Assembly (NCBI GenBank): GCA_041686345.1
Contig: JAWLEA010000003.1
Span: forward strand, 11,712 to 75,711
Direction: 5' to 3'
DNA: 64,000 nt
DNA from: JAQICJ01 sp041686345
Lineage (GTDB): Bacteria; Myxococcota_A; Polyangia; HGW-17
The notes below the pieces were generated by a model. The model searched no databases. It had not been told where the DNA came from and saw nothing but the letters and a program-made list of their open reading frames with translations. Shown here piece after piece: positions 58,101 to 64,000 of the stretch. A program made the position numbers and the translations under genes. Each line of letters begins with the position of its first letter. Positions within the stretch are counted from its first letter, which is position 1.

Positions 58101-60286
58101 CATTGTAAGCCCTCATGAATTTTCTCTTTTTCTGCTTCTTTGTCAGTTGTCAAATCAATCAGGTAATAATAAGGAACAGGTTCTTTGTCTTTGATTTTTT
58201 TGCCTTTGCTGATTGAATCGTCACTGCTTCCCGGCAGTTCACAATACAATTCCAGGATTCTGATCATGGAATTGTATTCATAAATACTGTTGGGGTATTC
58301 TTCCATGATCCCACTAAAATATTTATAGGCCTTCTCAAAAGTTGACTTTGCCTTTTTGCGTAATTCTTCTTTGCGACTGCCCTGAGCCTTTTTGTACTGA
58401 AAGAAAAGATCTTTGGCTTGATCTGCCAAAGTTTCACCTGATGAAATCAGAGCATAACTTTTGATGTTGACTATATCTCTTCGCAATTTATCCAGAGATA
58501 CAGTACTTATCTTCATTTTCTTCCTGTCATTTCTGGTGAGAAATTTCTGGTGACTGGTGAGAAATTTCTGAATCTCTCCCGGTGCAAATACGGTGTTCAG
58601 GGCATATTGGGAAAGAGCATTCTTCTTATCACTCCAGAAACTAATTTTATTTCTGATTTCATTTATGTCTTGCTTGCTTTTGACTTCTTTGAGCAAAGTA
58701 CGATAATTTCGCATTTGCTCTTTGATGATCTCTCTCATTTTCCAGAAAATATCAACTTTGCGCGGATTATATTTCCAACCACCTTCAACATCCATTTTGC
58801 GGAAAATATAACTGTAGATGTTGTAGGCATGAATCAGATCCTGTTCGGATCTTTGGTAAATCTTATCGTCTTCGAGTCCCCTGAAAAAATCGGCCACTCC
58901 CAACCAAACTCTTTTTACATGCGGTTTGTGCATTTTATCTTTATAATATAATCGTAATTTTTTGAGGGGACATTTGCCATCACATTGTACCGGATAGGGC
59001 TTGATCCAATTGTATTTGGAACTGTCTATCTTTTCTTCCTGCATCAGAAACCCAATATATTTGATGGCCGCTTCATGGGGGGAATTTTTATCCTGATTCT
59101 GCCCCATATCTATAACCTGATCGAATAATTTCATGGCCAGGGCCGGGTTGATTTCATTTTGATAAAGCATCAAACCTGCAAAATAAACTACATAACCCCT
59201 GGTAGACAATTTTTTGTAATCAGAACTCAAAGCACGATTATAAGCACTTAGAGCCGCCCATTTGGTCATAGCCAGATTGAACAATTTAACTTTGATCTGT
59301 TCTTCTTCAGTGGCATCCGGATTAACAGGCTTGAACTGGATTGTTTTCTTGGATAAAAATTTACCCAAAGTTGCCCAGGCTGTTCCAATAAATTGAACTG
59401 AACCATTTACAGCCTGACAATTTTTAAAAAGATCAAAGGGAAGATTTGTGGGAAAATCGTAGATCATCCAGTTTTTATAATTTTTATCAGATTCAGCAGT
59501 TAATAATCCTTGTCCCTTTTTTTTGAGAAATTCTTTAAAATCATTATTAAAAGGCTGATATTGCCAATTGGAACAGACTGCTCCGAGAGATACTTTGGCA
59601 GGCATTTTGTTTTCGATATCCACAATAGAAAGAGGAGGTTTTTCATAAAGACGTGCCAGCAGATGATAAACAGAACCTATGGCTCTGAACTGGGGGAATT
59701 CGCTGACCAGTCTTCTAAGATTTGCGGCAGCTTTCTTGCGATAATGATTAACTCCCAAAGTGGTATCTGCGGGGCGGATAACACCTTTGCCCAATTTATA
59801 TGCTCTCTTGAGAATCTTTTGATATTCAGGATCAAATTTTTTGACCCTGCCAGTTTCTTCTTCCTCGTCAAAAACCCAAAGATTCAATTCTTCAGCTATT
59901 TCGTGATAAAGAACTCCGGTTCTCCATAAAATCTCCGGTACCCAGAGGGGATCTTTGGATTTGGAATATTTTTTCAGTTTCTTTTCCAGAAGTTTTAAAA
60001 GCTTGGCTCTTTCGATGATGTCTTTAACTTTGGCTCTTTCAGTTTTGGCCTCGAGCTTTTCTTCAAGAAAAATTCTTTCATTACGTCTGCTGCGTTTAAC
60101 AAGATATTCAGTGGTCTTGTTAAAATTCAAAACTCCCTGTTTGAAGAATTTGTAATCGTCTCTGAGATTTTTAATGGCTTCAGATATTTTTTTGTCTTCA
60201 GTTTTCTTTTTTTTCTTCTGAGCCGCTGCCGGAAGAGCAACAACCAAAATCAGACAAACAATCAACTTACTGGATGTTTTGTTCAT
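55187..60286 (-). CDS. Giant periplasmic TPR/coiled-coil protein
   Basis: 1699 residues, overlapping the stop of the previous gene as ATGA with GGAG 8 bases upstream, so translation is coupled. The signal peptide ends PAAAQ. Nearly all helical: TPR-like units throughout (for example VFLYKIARIYLKYQHLEKAR and FRNLFGIYWNIYKAKKELGD), and a Lys/Gln-rich coiled coil in the last 400 residues. No enzyme motif is seen. A direct repeat near 58530-58575 gives QKFLTSHQKFLTR. Giant TPR proteins such as AgmK/GltI are part of the Agl-Glt machine; this may be its analogue or belong to a different machine that uses the same motor. Confidence 0.85.
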   Translation of the reverse strand: MNKTSSKLIVCLILVVALPAAAQKKKKKTEDKKISEAIKNLRDDYKFFKQGVLNFNKTTEYLVKRSRRNERIFLEEKLEAKTERAKVKDIIERAKLLKLLEKKLKKYSKSKDPLWVPEILWRTGVLYHEIAEELNLWVFDEEEETGRVKKFDPEYQKILKRAYKLGKGVIRPADTTLGVNHYRKKAAANLRRLVSEFPQFRAIGSVYHLLARLYEKPPLSIVDIENKMPAKVSLGAVCSNWQYQPFNNDFKEFLKKKGQGLLTAESDKNYKNWMIYDFPTNLPFDLFKNCQAVNGSVQFIGTAWATLGKFLSKKTIQFKPVNPDATEEEQIKVKLFNLAMTKWAALSAYNRALSSDYKKLSTRGYVVYFAGLMLYQNEINPALAMKLFDQVIDMGQNQDKNSPHEAAIKYIGFLMQEEKIDSSKYNWIKPYPVQCDGKCPLKKLRLYYKDKMHKPHVKRVWLGVADFFRGLEDDKIYQRSEQDLIHAYNIYSYIFRKMDVEGGWKYNPRKVDIFWKMREIIKEQMRNYRTLLKEVKSKQDINEIRNKISFWSDKKNALSQYALNTVFAPGEIQKFLTSHQKFLTRNDRKKMKISTVSLDKLRRDIVNIKSYALISSGETLADQAKDLFFQYKKAQGSRKEELRKKAKSTFEKAYKYFSGIMEEYPNSIYEYNSMIRILELYCELPGSSDDSISKGKKIKDKEPVPYYYLIDLTTDKEAEKEKIHEGLQWGRKVRDSHLSNQWRKNAAAVINYLYMDKLEYKDPEYPFDPQKEESVRFKFNPQEIPEKYKSYISDAKIYMKLFPDDENSPVFLYKIARIYLKYQHLEKARKYYNQILEDYCDNDTAYSASYDIFLTYKHQYYPPEKQTEFKKKRNAVIAELEKKKCGGDEKHRELMDMIAKLELNELVRTSQKSFDEAKEAKEKKKNDPEKWKKALAHYEVLVKKVLDQKPKNEEEKKERFRNLFGIYWNIYKAKKELGDFKGAIETLETIKRKKDVFAIAESKGYKEIIYYELAEAYSRAFDDKNAILMWRELAKTGSRGTWKIRKDDRVKKAKRSQFKFMAEEKIFWIYKSRGREYRQEMMEQGNKLVDVFDIGKRQYQAKFEVPEKDAYEKLATELDVKKDEIDKYFKVYWDCNAGNCQAVVTDKKIYYQEMMFNLELRNAFESKVSTLTLKNALKKIEKMESVYNRYLPLSKIFTEKTRDGKKVYLTSDKYESMWKKRLNLIYQKASTWNRIIEKSRPGSASWTQAKEEYSKYLEQYKELYEKNFLAKPQLNPGYAVIYYGEALIKFINEEYEKVENPFPEKQPQALGLYQDAQLELIELQKKVSGQSEALQKKVKKLNKKLEKAKQQYVDEIKEFIDALQKIQAHQNKSKVLSQKDLLKYYKLFKKYNKKYPKFIKDLKKVGFQKALTKLILSQKDIKNYQKRIQELSGDFSKDYPKQTKKYMDKFLPKMKKTLAELKKQYSENPVSLLDQLEKTYKKLVKITKTKPQLTFEDLQQILQPLGQMAILSIMLPSNNALALTYNVSQSVENRADDYSWYTEQKGYLRRQVAKIKADLLVLKMRLLRYGIKFFQDAPYLKKLSKAEYEEDPDAKLKEAGCPKATKKENLQCFLDYKRRTYYQRSYTLKEGRKTVDKEIIPLDKLKSEYTKTYKELHKIVKSENISSKYIIEAYENYHKIISEGKGFGDIYEPKLELVK

Positions 60287-62961
60287 TTATTCTCTCCTTT
60301 TGCAGCCTTCGGCATTCTATTTTCTGTCTCTGCAGATTTCTTTTTCCCTGTAGATTTTTTGGCAGCAAAGGGGTCAGTGTATTCCTTTTTATCAATTTTT
60401 ATTTTGTTATCAATTACATTAGAATATCTTTGTTTTAATTCTTCAGTGATTTTTCTGGATTCGCGAACCAGCTTCGCCCACTTGGATCTGGTTTTGGCTC
60501 TTTTTGACCAGGAAACATCAACCAGCCCCAAATCAGCCTCCATTACAATTTTTTTGAACTTATCGGCTACTTTGCTCAAACTGTTCTGAGATACCGATTT
60601 TGCCAGTCTGCCAGTCCGGTTGTTGTAACGTGAATATTGAGAATGATAGAGTTCCAGCTTTTTCTTTTCATCCTGAACACTTTGTTTGAATTGTCTCAAT
60701 TTGAAGGAAGCAATTTCCATCATTTTGCTGTTAGCTTCAAACATTCTGTCCTCTATTTTTATACTTTTTTCAAAATGGGACAGAATTTGATCATATAAAG
60801 TTTTTTGCTCGGAATTCATAGAACTTGTTCGACTGGAAAACAATTGAATCTGGCGAGCGACTACTTTTCGGTATTTCCTTCTTACCAGACTTTCTGCCGC
60901 CATTTCCGTGTCATCCAAACCAACATCCAAACTGGCATCTATAATTTTGGCCCGTACTTTTTTGGCCATTTTCAGGGCAGCTTTGAGATTGTCAGCTTCA
61001 TTGTGAATTCTGGCTATAATGTTTTTGGCTTTCTTTTTTTTCTCAGCCGGCAGATCCTGGTAATATTTGTATAAACCCTTGAGAAATTCCCTGGCTGTTT
61101 TGAGATCTTTCTGCAAATTTTCAACCTTGACAGTGTATTGTTTATAAACACTGATTTTATTTCTTAATTTCCGATTCAAAGAATCAGTACTCTTGGGCAT
61201 GTTGGCAATTTTCTTTTCCAATTTTTTTCTTTGTTTTTCATATTGCTTGAATTTGTTTATCAGTTTTGAAGATAAAACATTGAAAAGCTTTTGTTTGGCC
61301 AGAGCAACAAGTTGTCTTCTTAGTTTGATATTTTTGAACTCATACTCATAGGTGCGGGTTCTCAACTTTTTCAGAACCGGAAAAATGGCAATTTTTGAAG
61401 AAGAACGCAGATTTCTTCTGACAAGTTGCAGATAATTGTTGGCCGTTTCGAGGGATTTTTTGATTTGCTTGATGTTGTCTGCAATCAGGATTGCTTTCAT
61501 GAAATTTTGATTGTTTTTAAAAATGGGAACTGCTTCTTCGGGAATATTGTAATTTTTTTCAAAAATGTCTTTATTATCACTTTCATTATTTTTATCTTTG
61601 TTTCTGCTGTTGATCTGCCTGAAAAAAGTAAAAGGGTCTATTTTTTTGTCCATGAGTTTTTTGAGTTCATCGTGGACTTTCTGATATTTGAGAGAGGTTT
61701 TGGTAAAACTCTTGTTTGCATCCAACCACTTCTCCTTACGTACTTTCAAATAGCCCAGCAAGAGTTTGGCACGGGGCAGATAGATGGAATTTTTGTTGCG
61801 AGCTTCCAGGATTGAAAAAATTTCAATTGCTTTGGCAAAAGTATTCTCCTGTACATGAACCCAAGCCATCTCAAAAAGGGCATCTTCATAGAGATCAGAA
61901 TTTTCATCAACCAATTTATACCATTTGATTGATTCCATGGTGATTCCCATTTCATAAAAAATACGACCTATGGCAAGACGTGCCAGATTCTGAATGGTTG
62001 TTTCGTCTTTGTTTTGAGGCTTGTAGTGAATTAATTTACCTTGGGAAACTTTGGTAAAAGCAAGTAATTGGGGAGTATTATCTTTGTCCACAGCCAAAAT
62101 TGCAAATTTGCGAATAGCTTCGATTAAAAGCTTTTCCTTACGTTTTTCAGTGGAAATTATCTGGGAAAGATCTACTTTTTTATCTCCTTGATAAAAATAT
62201 TGAGCTCCGTGCCTGGCAAGTTGAACCAGAACCGAGCCTGCATAATATACACTTTGGGGATAAAGAAGAGGATATTTTAATTTGTTTTCAGAATCTTTGG
62301 TAGGAGTTATCTGATTGAAAAGATAAAGTGCCTTATTCAATTTTTCGAAAACAAGTTGGTAATTTCTTTTATTTTTGCTTTTTTTCAATTCAGCGGTAGC
62401 AAGATAATAATTATATTTCCCCGAAGCATAAATAACTTGGGGTGATTTGGCCAACTCTGGAACTTCTTTAACTATCGTATTTATAATACTGATAATTTCT
62501 GACATTTTGCTACGATAGACAGTTCCGGATTTCATGGATATTTCAAATATTCTTTTAATAGCTTTGGATCTGAAATCAGGATTCCATTTTTGCACCATCA
62601 CTTTTTTATAATATTCGGCAGCTATCAGATAGTTCTGACTTCTGTACATGGCCTCGGCATAATAAAATGTTGCTTCTTTACCAAGTTTGGGATGATTAAC
62701 CAATGACATGAAAAGAGCAGCAGCATCTTCTTCTCTGCCATTTTTAAGCAGATAAACCCCGTTGAGAAAACGGTTCATGGCATCAAATCTTTTTTTCATC
62801 ATTATTTTTTTTGCTTTTTGGAGAATATTTTCGACTCTAGACATCGAATTTTCAATTAATTTTAGCGAATCACCAACATCTTTGACAGTTTCAGCATCAG
62901 CCTCGGATATTCCCGTGGCTATGGTTAAAAATATGATTATTGGTATCAGAAAATGTTTCAT
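60283..62961 (-). CDS. Large periplasmic TPR/coiled-coil protein
   Basis: 892 residues from the second of two close ATGs (62961); AGGA is too near the first (62967). The signal peptide ends ADAE. TPR-like repeats fill the N-terminal half (YAEAMYRSQNYLIAAEYYKK, EDALFEMAWVHVQENTFAKA), then long coiled coils (about 530-800) and a Lys-rich end. It is translationally coupled to the 1699-residue protein. Similar architecture to TPR proteins of gliding loci such as GltC, but not assigned. Confidence 0.83.
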   Translation of the reverse strand: MKHFLIPIIIFLTIATGISEADAETVKDVGDSLKLIENSMSRVENILQKAKKIMMKKRFDAMNRFLNGVYLLKNGREEDAAALFMSLVNHPKLGKEATFYYAEAMYRSQNYLIAAEYYKKVMVQKWNPDFRSKAIKRIFEISMKSGTVYRSKMSEIISIINTIVKEVPELAKSPQVIYASGKYNYYLATAELKKSKNKRNYQLVFEKLNKALYLFNQITPTKDSENKLKYPLLYPQSVYYAGSVLVQLARHGAQYFYQGDKKVDLSQIISTEKRKEKLLIEAIRKFAILAVDKDNTPQLLAFTKVSQGKLIHYKPQNKDETTIQNLARLAIGRIFYEMGITMESIKWYKLVDENSDLYEDALFEMAWVHVQENTFAKAIEIFSILEARNKNSIYLPRAKLLLGYLKVRKEKWLDANKSFTKTSLKYQKVHDELKKLMDKKIDPFTFFRQINSRNKDKNNESDNKDIFEKNYNIPEEAVPIFKNNQNFMKAILIADNIKQIKKSLETANNYLQLVRRNLRSSSKIAIFPVLKKLRTRTYEYEFKNIKLRRQLVALAKQKLFNVLSSKLINKFKQYEKQRKKLEKKIANMPKSTDSLNRKLRNKISVYKQYTVKVENLQKDLKTAREFLKGLYKYYQDLPAEKKKKAKNIIARIHNEADNLKAALKMAKKVRAKIIDASLDVGLDDTEMAAESLVRRKYRKVVARQIQLFSSRTSSMNSEQKTLYDQILSHFEKSIKIEDRMFEANSKMMEIASFKLRQFKQSVQDEKKKLELYHSQYSRYNNRTGRLAKSVSQNSLSKVADKFKKIVMEADLGLVDVSWSKRAKTRSKWAKLVRESRKITEELKQRYSNVIDNKIKIDKKEYTDPFAAKKSTGKKKSAETENRMPKAAKGENK

Positions 62962-63000
62962 TTTCATATCCTGGAAAAAGATTGCTGAAAAAATAAGTTG

Positions 63001-63828
63001 TTATTTGCTTTTTTTGGCTGAGTTATCAGTAAGATTGCTGGATTTAAGCTTAAATTTTATAACGGGTCTGTCATTGAGAGGGGTTGTCATTCCACCTTTT
63101 TCTTTGCCAATAACTTCGAGAAGGTGCATTTTACCGGAATCTACAGTAAATGTGTAGGTGTTATGAACTTCCCATTTCCAATTTTTAACATACTGAAATA
63201 CACCATATCCATTACCCTTGTAAGTAATAAAAACTCTTAACCTCTTATTGCCCGGAGAAACGTGATCGGTAAGAATTTTAATTTTTTTCTTGGATAAAAG
63301 AGCTTTGTCTTTTGAATTATCAGCACTGAGGGATTGAATCAATTTGCCGTCAAGGAAATAACGTAACCTCACCATTCTGAAAACTCCACCCATTTTGTTA
63401 TGATGGACAATTTCAAGTTTGGAACCACCTACTGAAGATTTCTCGGTGGTGGTAATCATGGCCTCTTTCAGAAGTTGAAGTCTGTATTTGGTTGCAGTGA
63501 CCTTGTTTTTGAGATCCTCAACCAACTCTGCCAATTGTCGGAGTTTCAGTTCATTTTTTGAAAGTTTGGCTTGTTGTGGTTTGCCCGGCTGAGGAACGTG
63601 TTTTCTTTTACCTGCAGTTCCCTTGGTTATGGGAGCTGTTTCCGCAGGAGCACTGGAGCCTTTGTCTGAAGCTGTTTTTTCCGTTTTCCCCTGAACCGGC
63701 TGTTTAACTTTGTCATCTTTTTTGTCGCTTTTATTTTCGGGGGTAGAAACAGACTGAGCTGCAGAAATTGTTGAAAATAAAAAGATACCGCTGAAAATTA
63801 AAAATAATTGCAATTTTAAAGGTTTCAT
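63001..63828 (-). CDS. Secreted coiled-coil/beta-domain protein, first gene of the motor locus
   Basis: 275 residues from the ATG at 63828, with GAGG 6 bases upstream. The signal peptide ends ISAAQ. A Lys/Pro/Thr linker leads to a short coiled coil (LSKNELKLRQLAELVEDLKN) and a C-terminal beta-sandwich-like domain (VRLRYFLDGKLI, KRLRVFITYKGNGYGVF, KWEVHNTYTFTVDSG). Not recognised by name. The following genes in order are the 892-, 1699- and 383-residue TPR proteins, the small protein and the ExbB/ExbD genes, all on this strand. The repeat element lies about 75 bases upstream. Confidence 0.78.
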   Translation of the reverse strand: MKPLKLQLFLIFSGIFLFSTISAAQSVSTPENKSDKKDDKVKQPVQGKTEKTASDKGSSAPAETAPITKGTAGKRKHVPQPGKPQQAKLSKNELKLRQLAELVEDLKNKVTATKYRLQLLKEAMITTTEKSSVGGSKLEIVHHNKMGGVFRMVRLRYFLDGKLIQSLSADNSKDKALLSKKKIKILTDHVSPGNKRLRVFITYKGNGYGVFQYVKNWKWEVHNTYTFTVDSGKMHLLEVIGKEKGGMTTPLNDRPVIKFKLKSSNLTDNSAKKSK

Positions 63829-63903
63829 CTTTTCCTCTGTCCTGTTGAGAAAAAACTGGAATTTAATTTCCAATTTTCATCCTAACATTTCAATTTAATA
63901 GTT

Positions 63904-64000
63904 AGTTCCCATCCCAAAAATGGATATCATCGTCTGGCGACGGAAATTGAATTAATCTGCTTTGTCATAACTTCTTGAAATAGTAGTGGCTATATCTGCG
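63904..64000 (+). repeat. 163-bp inverted-repeat element, copy F, cut by the window end
   Basis: Begins AGTTCCCATCCCAAAAATGG and matches copy A at about nine in ten positions over its visible 97 bases, including ATCATCGTCTGGCGACGG and TTTGTCATAACTTCTTGA. Confidence 0.8.

Overview
This is an AT-rich stretch (a 100-base N gap is the only undetermined part) from a diderm bacterium whose gene content is of the myxobacterial/deltaproteobacterial type. The signs are Ser/Thr kinases with HRDxSPQN loops and PEGA domains, a PP2C phosphatase fused to a cyclic-nucleotide domain, FHA and zinc-ribbon/GYF envelope proteins like GltG and GltJ of the Myxococcus gliding machine, an ExbB plus two ExbD set beside giant TPR proteins, many Sec lipoproteins and a MYXO-CTERM-like C-terminus. 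I place it near Myxococcota or Bradymonadota-like lineages. This is inferred from gene families only; no rRNA is present.

Layout. 0.3-7 kb: small lipoproteins, a DUF362 ferredoxin-like protein that appears frameshifted from an upstream lipoprotein at an A10 run, a YiiX-like cysteine hydrolase, glyA and deoB. 7.3-12 kb: a hybrid histidine kinase and an NCS2-type nucleobase permease. 12-25 kb: surface and secreted proteins (vWA lipoprotein with a long Asn-rich linker, 5'-nucleotidase lipoprotein, a barrel-like outer-membrane protein, a LamG/esterase-like protein with a sorting tail) plus the PP2C-cNMP phosphatase and a sugar-nucleotide epimerase. 24.8-44.2 kb, all on the minus strand: GltJ-like protein, NtrC-family regulator, pilMNOPQ, a lipoprotein, purM, a purN-DUF523 fusion, a PEGA Ser/Thr kinase, a small secreted protein and a GltG-like FHA protein. 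45.4-51.5 kb, plus strand: a beta-propeller lipoprotein, two tRNA-Ser genes, the SRP RNA gene ffs, then dnaX-ybaB-recR. 51.6-63.8 kb, minus strand: two ExbD, one ExbB, a small secreted protein, a TPR lipoprotein, two very large TPR/coiled-coil periplasmic proteins and a coiled-coil secreted protein.

How they fit together. Type IV pilus alignment genes sit between the GltJ-like and GltG-like genes, and a second locus supplies an AglRQS-like proton channel with TPR proteins. Together they look like a trans-envelope, proton-driven machine related to the Agl-Glt (gliding) or Nfs (spore coat) systems; its actual task here is unknown. The Ser/Thr kinase next to the FHA protein suggests phospho-dependent control. 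The most unusual protein is PilQ, a secretin carrying roughly 600 residues of very basic coiled coil between its two AMIN-like domains.

Other structure. A 163-bp element with inverted terminal repeats (AGTTCCCATCCCA) occurs in two complete copies, one copy cut by the window end, and three degraded or deleted relatives, always between genes. A10 homopolymers followed by GCC occur at two places where a -1 slip matters: in dnaX, giving a gamma-like short form, and at the lipoprotein/DUF362 junction.
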